A stretch of 64,000 nucleotides of DNA, taken from assembly GCF_900142275.1 (NCBI RefSeq), contig NZ_FRAI01000005.1, positions 248,001-312,000 on the forward strand, written 5' to 3'. Origin of the DNA: Anaerobranca californiensis DSM 14826. GTDB taxonomy: Bacteria; Bacillota; Proteinivoracia; Proteinivoracales; Proteinivoracaceae. Shown in pieces: positions 42,740 to 51,894 of this stretch (its first letter is position 1; every line of letters starts with the position of its first letter). The notes beneath the pieces are model-generated. The model searched no databases. It saw only the letters and a program-made list of their open reading frames with translations, and was not told the origin of the DNA. The position numbers and the translations under genes are program-made.

Positions 42740-43927
42740 ATGAAAAAAATGTTTACATCTTTATTCTTGTTAATATTCAGTATGATAATTCTATTACCAA
42801 CTGGAAGTGTAACGGCCCAGGAATTTAATTTAAGATCATATATAGTTATGGATGCCCAAACGGGATATGTAATGTACGAAAAAAATGCTGATATTCCCCT
42901 TCCACCAGCTAGTATTACAAAAGCAATGACTATGTACCTAATATTTGAAGCATTAGAAAAGGGACAAATAACTTTAGATGAAAAGGTTACCGCAGGGCCT
43001 AGGGTAAAAACAGCTCAAACACCAGGTGCTCAAACCCTATTTCTAGAGCCTGGACATCAAGTTTCCGTTCGAGAGTTATTAACAACTATCGCTGTCCCCT
43101 CTGCCAACGATGCCGCTGTTGCTATGGCTGAAAGAATTGCCGGTAGTGAAATGCAATTTGTCGCTATGATGAATGACAAAGCTAGAGAATTAGGTTTAAC
43201 CAACACATTATTTCAAAATTCCCATGGATTAGATACCCCAAATCATTATATGAGTGCTAGGGATATAGCTATTTTATCTCAAAGATTAATTAATGATTTT
43301 CCACAAGTCCTTGAATTCTCTAGCATTGAAACCTATAGGACCCAAGAACAAACTAATCATTGGGGAGAAACCTTATTTTATGAGTCTACATTTAGAACCT
43401 TACTCCGTAAACATAAAGGTATAATTGATGGACTTAAAACAGGATATACTGAAGAAGCAGGGCGTTGTATTACTGCAACGGCTATCATCAATGGCCGCAG
43501 GGTTATAATAGTTCTTATGGGAGCTGAATCAGTTAGTCAAAGGGATAATTATATAGAACAATTTATGACCAAAATAGTTACAGATTTCCGTTCTGTTAAT
43601 GTTGCTCAAAAAGGAAACCCTATAGAAGAAATACCCATACCAAGGGCTAAAAATAAACTAGTTCAAGTTGGCACTTTAAATGATGTAAATTTAATGGTTC
43701 CTAATGTAAATCCCGATGTTATTCAACAAATTGTTATCAACGAAGGGGTTAGAGCACCATTAAATAAAGGAGATGAAGTTGGGAAAGTTATATATTATAT
43801 TGGTGAACAACTAGTTTATGAAACTGCTATTTACACTTTAGAAGATGTTCCTCAAGCTAATATAATTGTTAGATTTTTCAGAGGTATTGGAAATCTTTTT
43901 TCAAAACTCTTTAACTTGATTTTTTAA
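42740..43927 (+). CDS. D-alanyl-D-alanine carboxypeptidase (DacF/PBP5 type)
   Basis: The 395-residue protein has a signal peptide (about 1-26), the serine motif S-I-T-K, the S-A-N of V-P-S-A-N-D-A-A and K-T-G-Y-T. A C-terminal domain and an amphipathic membrane-binding tail follow (F-F-R-G-I-G-N-L-F-S-K-L-F). It removes terminal D-alanine from peptidoglycan stem peptides outside the cell. A second such enzyme, DacB, lies at 51.9-53 kb; this one resembles the forespore-type DacF. A long terminator separates it from ppdK. Confidence 0.93.
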   Translation: MKKMFTSLFLLIFSMIILLPTGSVTAQEFNLRSYIVMDAQTGYVMYEKNADIPLPPASITKAMTMYLIFEALEKGQITLDEKVTAGPRVKTAQTPGAQTLFLEPGHQVSVRELLTTIAVPSANDAAVAMAERIAGSEMQFVAMMNDKARELGLTNTLFQNSHGLDTPNHYMSARDIAILSQRLINDFPQVLEFSSIETYRTQEQTNHWGETLFYESTFRTLLRKHKGIIDGLKTGYTEEAGRCITATAIINGRRVIIVLMGAESVSQRDNYIEQFMTKIVTDFRSVNVAQKGNPIEEIPIPRAKNKLVQVGTLNDVNLMVPNVNPDVIQQIVINEGVRAPLNKGDEVGKVIYYIGEQLVYETAIYTLEDVPQANIIVRFFRGIGNLFSKLFNLIF

Positions 43928-43964
43928 AATTTACCCCCAGCTAAAGCTGGGGGTAAATTTTTTT
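43927..43964. terminator. Bidirectional terminator between dacF-like gene and ppdK
   Basis: A perfect 16-bp stem with a GC-rich core (ACCCCCAGCT/AGCTGGGGGT), a 2-base loop, and T runs on both sides. The ppdK stop codon lies beside its right arm. Confidence 0.92.
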
Positions 43965-46602
43965 ATCCTTTAATTTTACTTTGTGCTGCAGCTAATCTAG
44001 CTATTGGCACTCTATATGGAGAACAACTTACATAATTAAGTCCTATTTTATGACAAAATTCTATAGATGAAGGCTCTCCACCATGTTCACCACAAATACC
44101 TATCTTTAGTTCAGGTCTTGTTTTTCTTCCTTTTTCTACGGCAATTTCCATTAATGCCCCTACTCCTTCCCTATCTAAAACAGCGAAGGGATTTTCTTTA
44201 TATATCTTTTTTTCTAGATAAGATGGTAAAAACTTACCTTCTGCATCATCACGGCTGAATCCTAGAGTAGTTTGGGTTAAGTCATTGGTTCCGAAGGAAA
44301 AAAATTGAGCATATTCTGCAATTTTATCTGCTGTCACACAGGCCCTAGGTAACTCAATCATTGTACCAACAGTATAATTTATTTTTTTACCTAATTTTCC
44401 TTCATACTGAGTGGCAATATTTACTATCATCTCTTTTAAAATTGCTAATTCTTTAGCCTCTCCCACTAAAGGTATCATTATTTCCGGATAAACCTCTATA
44501 TTTTCATTAACTAATTGACTAATTGCAGCAAAAATTGCATTAACTTGCATTTCATAAATCTCTGGAAAAACAATGGCTAAACGGCAGCCACGATGACCTA
44601 ACATCGGATTAGCTTCTTGTAATGATTTAACCCTTTTTAAAAGTTCTTCCCTTTTAGCAATTTCGCTACTAGATAAGTCTCCTTTTTCTTTAGCAAGGGC
44701 TAATTCAATGGATAAATCCCTTACATCTGGTAAAAATTCATGTAAAGGTGGATCCAAAAGTCTAATAGTTACTGGAAGTCCAGCCATAACCTTAAAGATC
44801 TCATAAAAATCCCTTTGCTGAATTGGCAACAATTTATCTAACGCTTCTTTTCTTTGGGCAACAGTTTGAGCTAAAATCATTTTCTGAACTATAGGTAATC
44901 TATCAGCTTCCATAAACATATGCTCTGTTCTACAAAGCCCAATCCCTTCTGCACCAAACTCCCTAGCTTTTTTAGCATCTTGGGGGGTATCGGCATTAGC
45001 TCTAACATTTAAAGTTCTAATCTCATCAGCCCAACTTAAAACTTTTAAAACATCTTCATTTAATTCTGGTTCCACTAAATCAACTTCCCCAATAATCACA
45101 TCGCCGGTAGTACCATCTATTGTTAGAACATCACCTTTATATAAAACAATTTCACCAACAACTAGCTTTTCATCTTCTAAGTAGATATCTAAAGCTTCAC
45201 AACCACAAACACATGGTTTACCCATTCCCCTAGCTACCACTGCAGCGTGACTAGTCATCCCACCTTTAGTTGTCAATACACCTTGGGCTGCTACCATACC
45301 ATGAATATCATCGGGAGTTGTTTCAGGTCTTACTAATAATACCTTTTCACCTTTTTTACCTAATTGTTCTGCTTCATCGGCTTCAAAAACAATTTTTCCC
45401 GTGGCAGCTCCTGGAGAAGCAGGCAATCCTTTTGCAATTACATTCAATTTAACCTCGGTATCTATATTACGGTGAAGTAATTTATCTAATTGATTAGGAT
45501 CAATTTTTAAAAGGGCCTCTTCGATAGATAATAGACCTTCTTCCACAAAATCCACGGCAAACTTAACCGCTGCCTTTGCAGTTCTTTTAGCATTACGGGT
45601 TTGTAATATAAATAATCTATTTTTTTCTATAGTAAATTCAATATCTTGGACATCTCTATATTCTTTTTCTAGTTTGTCACAAAGTTGTAAAATTTCATCA
45701 TAAATATCTGGCATAATTTCCTTTAATTTTTCAATAGGTTGAGGTGTTCTAATACCAGCAACGACATCTTCCCCTTGAGCATTGACTAAAAATTCTCCAA
45801 ATAAGACTTTTTCACCGGTAGAAGGATTTCTAGTAAATAAAACTCCTGTTCCAGAGTCTTCTCCTTTATTACCAAATACCATTGACTGAACGTTTACCGC
45901 AGTACCATAATGTTCAGGAATCTTATTAATTTGTCGATAAATTATAGCCCTTGGATTATTCCAGGAATCAAAAACTGCATAAATAGCAAGCTTTAATTGT
46001 TCAAAAGGCTCTTGGGGAAATGATTTTCCACTATTTTTAAGTACTATCCTTTTATACTCATCAACTAAACCCTTTAAAATTTCCCCATCTAACATAGTAT
46101 CTTCCGTTACTCCAGCTAATTCTTTAGCATTATCTAATGCCCTTTCAAAATTATAATGGGGGATATTTAAAACTACATTGCTAAACATTTGGATAAATCT
46201 TCTATAACAATCATAGGCAAATCTTTTATCTCCAGTTTCCTGAGCTAATGCTTCAACAGTAACATCATTTAAACCTAAATTTAAAATTGTATCCATCATC
46301 CCAGGCATAGACACCGGTGCCCCTGACCTTACTGATAACAATAAGGGATTTTCAGTAGATCCAAATTTTTTACCTAAAGCTTTTTCTATTTTTTCCAAAG
46401 CATTTTTAACTTCTTTAAAAAGTTCTTCAGGTAATGACTTATTTTGTTGATAATATAAATGGCATGCTTCAGTGGTAATGGTAAATCCTGGAGGAACAGG
46501 TAACCCTAAACTAGTCATTTCAGCTAAATTAGCCCCTTTACCTCCCAGCAGCTCTTTCATCCTTTTGTTACCTTCAGAAAATAAGTAAACATACTTTTTC
46601 AA
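43963..46602 (-). CDS. ppdK: Pyruvate, phosphate dikinase
   Basis: The 879-residue three-domain enzyme has the N-terminal ATP-grasp (G-G-K-G-A-N-L-A-E-M, S-V-R-S-G-A), the swivelling phosphohistidine domain with G-G-M-T-S-H-A-A-V-V-A-R-G near residue 450, and the PEP-binding barrel with G-I-C-G-E-H-G-G near the end. It interconverts pyruvate, ATP and Pi with PEP, AMP and PPi, an energy-saving step in anaerobes. It follows its regulatory protein gene by three bases; a TTG start at 46602 fits AAGGAGGG. Confidence 0.97.
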   Translation of the reverse strand: MKKYVYLFSEGNKRMKELLGGKGANLAEMTSLGLPVPPGFTITTEACHLYYQQNKSLPEELFKEVKNALEKIEKALGKKFGSTENPLLLSVRSGAPVSMPGMMDTILNLGLNDVTVEALAQETGDKRFAYDCYRRFIQMFSNVVLNIPHYNFERALDNAKELAGVTEDTMLDGEILKGLVDEYKRIVLKNSGKSFPQEPFEQLKLAIYAVFDSWNNPRAIIYRQINKIPEHYGTAVNVQSMVFGNKGEDSGTGVLFTRNPSTGEKVLFGEFLVNAQGEDVVAGIRTPQPIEKLKEIMPDIYDEILQLCDKLEKEYRDVQDIEFTIEKNRLFILQTRNAKRTAKAAVKFAVDFVEEGLLSIEEALLKIDPNQLDKLLHRNIDTEVKLNVIAKGLPASPGAATGKIVFEADEAEQLGKKGEKVLLVRPETTPDDIHGMVAAQGVLTTKGGMTSHAAVVARGMGKPCVCGCEALDIYLEDEKLVVGEIVLYKGDVLTIDGTTGDVIIGEVDLVEPELNEDVLKVLSWADEIRTLNVRANADTPQDAKKAREFGAEGIGLCRTEHMFMEADRLPIVQKMILAQTVAQRKEALDKLLPIQQRDFYEIFKVMAGLPVTIRLLDPPLHEFLPDVRDLSIELALAKEKGDLSSSEIAKREELLKRVKSLQEANPMLGHRGCRLAIVFPEIYEMQVNAIFAAISQLVNENIEVYPEIMIPLVGEAKELAILKEMIVNIATQYEGKLGKKINYTVGTMIELPRACVTADKIAEYAQFFSFGTNDLTQTTLGFSRDDAEGKFLPSYLEKKIYKENPFAVLDREGVGALMEIAVEKGRKTRPELKIGICGEHGGEPSSIEFCHKIGLNYVSCSPYRVPIARLAAAQSKIKG

Positions 46603-46605
46603 ATT

Positions 46606-47409
46606 TTAGCCCTCCTTAATAATTTTTAGTATTCTACTAGCGGTTTCTTCTACCGCTTTATTGGTGACATCTAAAATGGGACAGTTTAATTTCGTCATGA
46701 TCTCTTCTGCATATTCCAATTCCATTAAGATCCTTTCCATAGAGGCATAACTTGCATGATCCCTTAGTCCTAATGCTAACAATCTTTCTTTTCTAATCTC
46801 GTTTAACTGATGTGGTGATATTATTAAACCGACAATTTTTTTAGGATCCACCTGAAATAATTCCTTAGGTGGTTTAACTTCTGGAACTAAAGGGACATTT
46901 GCTGCTTTTATTTGTTTATGGGCTAAATACATACTTAAAGGAGTTTTAGAAGTCCTAGATACTCCCACTAAAACAACATCAGCCCTTAATAATCCCCTAG
47001 GATCTTTACCATCATCATATTTTACAGCAAATTCTATTGCTTCTATTCTTTTAAAATATTCAGTATCTAACTTTCTCATTATCCCAGGCTCAAATTTAGG
47101 CTCTTTATTAGTTATTCTAATCAATTGCTCCATGACAGGCCCTAATATATCTACATATGGCAATTTTTTCAGCTGACAAAGTTTAATTGTATATTCCCTA
47201 AGTTCCGGTAAAACAAAAGTAAAGGCAACCATGGCATTATCCTTTACAGCATCGTGTATAGCTTCATTTACCGTTTCTTTATCGGTAACATAAGGAACTC
47301 TATTTATTACGGCATTACCTGAGTTAAATTGACTAGCAGCTGCTTTAACTACAAGCTCTGCTGTTTCCCCTAAAGAATCTGATAAAACATAAATAACCGG
47401 TTTATCCAT
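46606..47409 (-). CDS. Pyruvate, phosphate dikinase regulatory protein (PDRP/YqfL, DUF299)
   Basis: The 267-residue bifunctional kinase/pyrophosphorylase has the family start V-I-Y-V-L-S-D-S-L-G-E-T-A-E and the central nucleotide loop G-V-S-R-T-S-K-T-P-L-S. It switches PPDK on and off by ADP-dependent phosphorylation of a threonine next to its catalytic histidine. Position between ccpN and ppdK is the expected functional unit; the three genes likely share one transcript. Confidence 0.95.
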   Translation of the reverse strand: MDKPVIYVLSDSLGETAELVVKAAASQFNSGNAVINRVPYVTDKETVNEAIHDAVKDNAMVAFTFVLPELREYTIKLCQLKKLPYVDILGPVMEQLIRITNKEPKFEPGIMRKLDTEYFKRIEAIEFAVKYDDGKDPRGLLRADVVLVGVSRTSKTPLSMYLAHKQIKAANVPLVPEVKPPKELFQVDPKKIVGLIISPHQLNEIRKERLLALGLRDHASYASMERILMELEYAEEIMTKLNCPILDVTNKAVEETASRILKIIKEG

Positions 47410-47420
47410 CTATATCCCTC

Positions 47421-48053
47421 CTATTTTCCTTCAGCTAACTCTAAAAACAATTTAGCAATATTAGTTTTAGTAAATCTCCCTACAACTTCTAAATATTCTT
47501 TACCGTCAACAATTACCTTTTTAACTACCGGTAATGAATCAACTTGATAATTGATTATTTTTTTAATGGCTTCATAGACTGAACTGTCTTCTTCTACAAA
47601 TATAATGTGGGAAAGTCTAGTCATCACAACATCTACAGGGGTTGTCTCTAAGTTTGCTTTACCCATAGTTGTTTTTAATAAATCTTTTCTTGAAACTACA
47701 CCGGATAAAAAACCATCCTTAACCACATAGATAGTTCCCACATCTTCTAAAAATAAAGTGACAATAGCCTCATATATACTTTGACCTTCTGTTATAACAA
47801 TAGGTAAACTTTTAACTTCTCCAACTTTCAATTTTTTTAAGTAATCACCTGTAATATTAGTAAATCCTTTATCCACATAAAAATAACCAACCCTTGGCCT
47901 AGCTTCCAAAAGTCCAGACATTGTTAAGATAGATAAATCAGGCCTTAAAGTAGCCCTAGTTAAATTTAGCTTTTGGGCAATTTCTTCCCCTGTTATTGGC
48001 TGGTTATTTTTAACAATATCTAAGATCTTATATTGTCTTGCATTGAGCTCCAT
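47421..48053 (-). CDS. ccpN: CcpN-like repressor (HTH plus two CBS domains)
   Basis: The 210-residue protein starts with a DeoR/HTH_11-type winged helix (N-L-T-R-A-T-L-R-P-D-L-S-I-L near residue 30) followed by two CBS modules (about 75-130 and 140-200). This is the architecture of Bacillus CcpN (YqzB), which represses gluconeogenic genes. The downstream PPDK genes are gluconeogenic, so they are probably its targets. A CcpN-type site overlaps its likely promoter. Confidence 0.93.
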   Translation of the reverse strand: MELNARQYKILDIVKNNQPITGEEIAQKLNLTRATLRPDLSILTMSGLLEARPRVGYFYVDKGFTNITGDYLKKLKVGEVKSLPIVITEGQSIYEAIVTLFLEDVGTIYVVKDGFLSGVVSRKDLLKTTMGKANLETTPVDVVMTRLSHIIFVEEDSSVYEAIKKIINYQVDSLPVVKKVIVDGKEYLEVVGRFTKTNIAKLFLELAEGK

Positions 48054-48093
48054 ATCAAATCACCACCAAAATAGTATGTAATATTTAATTATT

Positions 48094-48122
48094 ATGTTAT
48101 ACTATTTATTGTTTTTTGTCTA
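48094..48122 (-). promoter_or_regulatory. Promoter of ccpN-PDRP-ppdK with CcpN-like box
   Basis: TAGACA (48117-48122), 17 bases and TAACAT (48094-48099) on the minus strand. The plus-strand bases 48093-48103 (TATGTTATACT) fit the CcpN site TRTGHYATAYW as I recall it. This would allow the repressor to control its own operon. Confidence 0.45.
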
Positions 48123-48855
48123 GTATTTTTGATAAATGTGTTACACTATTTTTAAATTTTTCTACTTCTTTTTTAGTTAATAATCTATATTTCCCTACTG
48201 GAACTCCTGCTAATGTCAAATGACCATAACGAACCCTAGTGAGTTTTAATACTTTTTTCCCTATAGCATCCATCATCCTTCTAACTTGTCTATTACGTCC
48301 TTCATGGATAGTTAAAGAAATCAATGTCTCCCCTTTATCTTCCTTTAAGATAACAGCTTTTGCCGGAGCAGTTAAACCATCCTCTAACATAATTCCATTT
48401 TGAAGTTTTTCAATCTGATCTAAGCCCACCTTCCCTTTAACTTTAACATGGTATTCTTTTTCTACTAAATACTTAGGATGAGTTAACTGATAAGCTAACT
48501 GACCATCATCCGTTAACAGTAACAACCCGTCAGTCATTATATCTAATCTTCCCACTGGAAAAACCCTTTTATCCTTAGGTACTAATTCCATAACGGTTTT
48601 TCTTCCTTGTGGATCTTTTACTGTTGTTACATAACCTATAGGTTTATTAAGTAAATAATATACGTGTTTTATATCTTTATTTATTACTTTTCCTTCTACT
48701 TCTACTATATCTTTTTCTGAAACTTTAAACCCTAATTCCCTTACCACTATACCGTTTACCTTTACTTTACCTTCTAAAATCAATTCCTCTGATTTTCTCC
48801 TTGAAGCTACCCCTGCTGTGGCCATAAATTTTTGTAACCTTTCTATTTTAATCAA
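48106..48855 (-). CDS. rluB: Ribosomal large-subunit pseudouridine synthase B family
   Basis: The 249-residue protein has an S4 RNA-binding domain (E-R-L-Q-K-F-M-A-T-A-G-V-A-S-R-R) and the RsuA/RluB catalytic motif V-G-R-L-D-I-M-T-D-G-L-L-L-L-T-D. It isomerises uridine in 23S rRNA. The start is unclear: the TTG at 48855 lies directly against its AGGAG site, so the true first codon may be a few codons later. It is near the spmAB-dacB genes, as in Bacillus. Confidence 0.93.
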   Translation of the reverse strand: MIKIERLQKFMATAGVASRRKSEELILEGKVKVNGIVVRELGFKVSEKDIVEVEGKVINKDIKHVYYLLNKPIGYVTTVKDPQGRKTVMELVPKDKRVFPVGRLDIMTDGLLLLTDDGQLAYQLTHPKYLVEKEYHVKVKGKVGLDQIEKLQNGIMLEDGLTAPAKAVILKEDKGETLISLTIHEGRNRQVRRMMDAIGKKVLKLTRVRYGHLTLAGVPVGKYRLLTKKEVEKFKNSVTHLSKILDKKQ

Positions 48856-48955
48856 CTCCTATTTATTTTATAAATTTATTTTAACAAATAATAGATATTT
48901 TTTGTCAACATTTTATAATTGGTGAATATGATAGATTAGAAGAGGGGGTGGTTTT

Positions 48956-49402
48956 TTGAAAATTTCCTATGAATTTCTTTTGATTAAAGGTGTTAAATTG
49001 TATATCGGGTCTTTTTTTGAATCATCACTATATCAAAATGGCAAATATATTAAAAAAAGTTTTGGTTCTGATAATTTCCATGTGGAAACATTCCTTGAAC
49101 AAAATAAGAGGATTTCAGCTGTAGGAAGAAACTGTACTATTCAAGTTCCCATTGAAGAGTTACCTACAAAAGTACAAGTCCCTAAACCCTCTCAACTAAC
49201 TATAATTTCTGTAGAGAATTTAGAAATATTATGTCGCACTAATATTTTTCTAACTAAAGACTGTTTATGTGAACATATCAACATATTAGTTAATTTAGAT
49301 GAAGAAATATTAACTGCCCCTTTAATAAATCATTATGATGATGTCACTTTTATAGAAAAAGGACGATATATAATTAACCTCTCAAACATATTGAATAGAT
49401 AA
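48956..49402 (+). CDS. Unrecognised 148-residue protein
   Basis: I do not recognise this protein. It has no signal or membrane segment and a mixed alpha/beta look, with four cysteines (C-T-I-Q near residue 62 and a C-x-C in D-C-L-C near 103). The TTG start has a strong AGAGGGGGTGG site and a terminator follows, so the gene is probably real. It is the only plus-strand gene between rluB and the iadA region. Confidence 0.65.
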   Translation: MKISYEFLLIKGVKLYIGSFFESSLYQNGKYIKKSFGSDNFHVETFLEQNKRISAVGRNCTIQVPIEELPTKVQVPKPSQLTIISVENLEILCRTNIFLTKDCLCEHINILVNLDEEILTAPLINHYDDVTFIEKGRYIINLSNILNR

Positions 49403-49416
49403 TTTTTTATTAATAC

Positions 49417-49446
49417 TAAAACCACCGTAAGGTGGTTTTAAGTTTT
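49417..49446. terminator. Terminator between the 148-residue gene and the FAD protein gene
   Basis: TAAAACCACC pairs with GGTGGTTTTA over a GTAA loop. It serves both convergent genes. Confidence 0.82.
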
Positions 49447-49452
49447 CTTAGA

Positions 49453-50721
49453 TTAAGAAAAAATCCCTTTCATGCCAGTTTTTTTCACCCGTTTGCCAAT
49501 TTCATCTAAATCCGTTGTATAAAGGTCTTGTTCTTTTAGATGTTGGAATAAAATAGAGCCTGAAAAAGTAAAAGTATTTTTGTTTCCCCCTTGACTTTTA
49601 AGGATTTTACCGGAAAAATGAATTCCTTCTCCAATAGCAAGTTGTCTCGGTATCGCTAACATCTTCTCCTTTTTACCTACCCTCACGGCATTAAATCCAG
49701 CTAAAGTACCTGTAGCAATAGCTTCAGTATGGCCAATTAAAAGACCTGCTTTTTCCCCTGCACAAAATAAATTATCCACTCCTTCTACTTGTAAATACCC
49801 ATTCCTGTGAACAGAACTTAATAATCTTACAGAGTTTGTTACTCCTCCAGATAAAGGATCTGAAAATCTAGCCTTTTCAAAACCTGGGACATTTCTCAAT
49901 AATTCTAAGGGGAAATAAGGTGCCATCAATTTGGCATGACCACAATCTAATAAAACTAGATTTTCTTCATATTCTTTATAATTATATTGCTGACAAACCT
50001 TTATTGATAAGTATTTTTCTTTCCTCAATTCTTTAGGAATGGGGATTATACAAACTCCAGCTTCTTTAAGCTTTATCTGGATATCTTTTGCCAAACTTTC
50101 TTTTATAATTTTACATGCTCCACTTAATGCACCAACTTCACCATTTTCTCTAATCCCCTGATACTCATTTATCCCAGCCTTTTCACTTATGGAAATCCTT
50201 CCACCAAAGGTAGGGCACCTGAGAATACACATAGCACAACCATTACCATACCTAGTACAATTATCTATACCTCCTGCACTTCCTGTAGTATCGATAAAGA
50301 CATCGGCCTCAACTTCACTACCATCATCTAATATAACCTTAATTATTTTTTCTCCTTTTATTACCACTTCTTTTCCCCTATTAGAAAAAAGAAGTTTAAT
50401 TCCTAGTTTGTTCAATAAACTCCGTACTTCACCCTCAATAGTTCTAACATCATATAAAGAACTATGATTGTGTTTTGGAAAATCTATATTCTTATGCAGA
50501 CAATTATTATCAATTAAATCTACTAGTTCTTTAGCACCCATCTCTTTCAATTCTTCAAAAACAGTATATCGACCATTGTTCCTTACTATTCCCCCAACTA
50601 AACCAGTACCCAATAACATATCAGTTCTTTCTACTAATATTACATCTCCCCCTGATTTCTTAGATTGAACCGCTGCAGCACAACCAGCCCAACCTCCTCC
50701 AAATACTGCTACTTTAACCAC
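49453..50721 (-). CDS. FAD-dependent oxidoreductase with a cysteine cluster
   Basis: The 422-residue protein has the N-terminal dinucleotide fold V-A-V-F-G-G-G-W-A-G-C-A-A-A, the C-terminal FAD contact N-L-F-C-A-G-E-K-A-G and a cluster G-C-A-M-C-I-L-R-C-P-T-F near residue 165. This resembles the GidA/TrmFO or thiol-linked FAD protein families without matching one. Substrate unknown. The GTG at 50721 (after AAGGAG) is preferred over the GTG at 50730. It lies next to spmB, 51 bases away. Confidence 0.75.
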   Translation of the reverse strand: MVKVAVFGGGWAGCAAAVQSKKSGGDVILVERTDMLLGTGLVGGIVRNNGRYTVFEELKEMGAKELVDLIDNNCLHKNIDFPKHNHSSLYDVRTIEGEVRSLLNKLGIKLLFSNRGKEVVIKGEKIIKVILDDGSEVEADVFIDTTGSAGGIDNCTRYGNGCAMCILRCPTFGGRISISEKAGINEYQGIRENGEVGALSGACKIIKESLAKDIQIKLKEAGVCIIPIPKELRKEKYLSIKVCQQYNYKEYEENLVLLDCGHAKLMAPYFPLELLRNVPGFEKARFSDPLSGGVTNSVRLLSSVHRNGYLQVEGVDNLFCAGEKAGLLIGHTEAIATGTLAGFNAVRVGKKEKMLAIPRQLAIGEGIHFSGKILKSQGGNKNTFTFSGSILFQHLKEQDLYTTDLDEIGKRVKKTGMKGIFS

Positions 50722-50780
50722 TACTACCACTCCTTGAACTTCTTTTATTAATTTATATTCCCCTAAATTTAATAGGTTTA

Positions 50781-51308
50781 TTAAAGTAAAACTCTACAAA
50801 CTAAGATAGATGCTAAAAAACCAGCCATATCAGCTAACAAACCTACAGTCATGGAATAACGGATTTTTTTTATACCTACAGAACCAAAATAAACTGTTAA
50901 AATATAAAGGGTTGTATCAGTGCTTCCTTGTAAAGTAGATGCTATCATCCCTAAGTAAGAATCAGGACCATAGTGTTCCATTATTTCCGTTGCCATTGCT
51001 AAAGCTCCACTACCGGATATCGGTCTCATTAAAGCTAAAGGCAATATTTCCGATGGAATTTTTAGCAAATTTGTAATAGGTGCGATTATCCTTGTTAAAA
51101 TTCCAAAGGCACCTGATTCTCTAAATATTCCGATAGCCACTAACATCCCAACTAAATAAGGAATAAGCTTGACTGCTGTTTGAAACCCTTCCTTAGCTCC
51201 TTCAACAAAGGTATCAAAGACATCCACTCCTTTAATGAAAGCATAAACCACAACTAGAAGTACCATAACAGGCAAAGTCCATTGAGAGACAATGTTTATA
51301 ATTCCCAT
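50781..51308 (-). CDS. spmB: Spore maturation protein SpmB
   Basis: The 175-residue membrane protein has the nucleoside-transporter gate fold segments typical of SpmB (G-A-L-A-M-A-T-E-I-M-E-H-Y-G-P-D-S-Y-L-G). With SpmA it helps dehydrate the spore core. It follows spmA by one base, in the conserved dacB-spmA-spmB order. Confidence 0.94.
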   Translation of the reverse strand: MGIINIVSQWTLPVMVLLVVVYAFIKGVDVFDTFVEGAKEGFQTAVKLIPYLVGMLVAIGIFRESGAFGILTRIIAPITNLLKIPSEILPLALMRPISGSGALAMATEIMEHYGPDSYLGMIASTLQGSTDTTLYILTVYFGSVGIKKIRYSMTVGLLADMAGFLASILVCRVLL

Positions 51309-51309
51309 T

Positions 51310-51894
51310 CTAATGCCTCCTATATAATTTTCTGAAAAATCTATCTAAAGCAATAGCCACAAAGGAAGAACAAAAAGTAGCTATAATAGTTGTTCCTACG
51401 ATTCTAGTTGGTTCTGTAGATCCAGTAGCCATCCTTAGAGCGATTACAGTAGTAGGAATTATAGTTAAACTTGATGTGTTTATTGCTAAAAAAGTACACA
51501 TAGCATTCGATGCCGTTTCTTTATCTTTATTTAATTGTTGTAATTGTTCCATAGCCTTTAATCCTAAAGGGGTAGCAGCACTTCCCATCCCCAAAAGATT
51601 AGCACTAATATTCATTAGAATACTAGACATCGCCGGATGACTAGATGGGACATCGGGAAACAAGAATTTTACAAAAGGTTTTAATAGTTTAGTAAAAATA
51701 TTTATTAAGCCAGATTTTTCTATCAATTTCATAATTCCCAACCAAAAAGTTAAAATAGAAATAAGGCCAAAGGCTACCGTTACCCCTTTTTCTGCAGAAT
51801 TTAACAAAGTATTAGTTACAAGTCCTATTTCTCCTTTAACTGCAGCCACTAAAATGCCCATAACAATAAAGAAAAACCAAATCTTATTTACCAT
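51310..51894 (-). CDS. spmA: Spore maturation protein SpmA
   Basis: The 194-residue membrane protein has the SpmA segments (N-L-L-G-M-G-S-A-A-T-P-L-G-L-K-A-M-E). It overlaps dacB by seven bases and precedes spmB. Together they form a mother-cell sporulation unit. Confidence 0.94.
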   Translation of the reverse strand: MVNKIWFFFIVMGILVAAVKGEIGLVTNTLLNSAEKGVTVAFGLISILTFWLGIMKLIEKSGLINIFTKLLKPFVKFLFPDVPSSHPAMSSILMNISANLLGMGSAATPLGLKAMEQLQQLNKDKETASNAMCTFLAINTSSLTIIPTTVIALRMATGSTEPTRIVGTTIIATFCSSFVAIALDRFFRKLYRRH

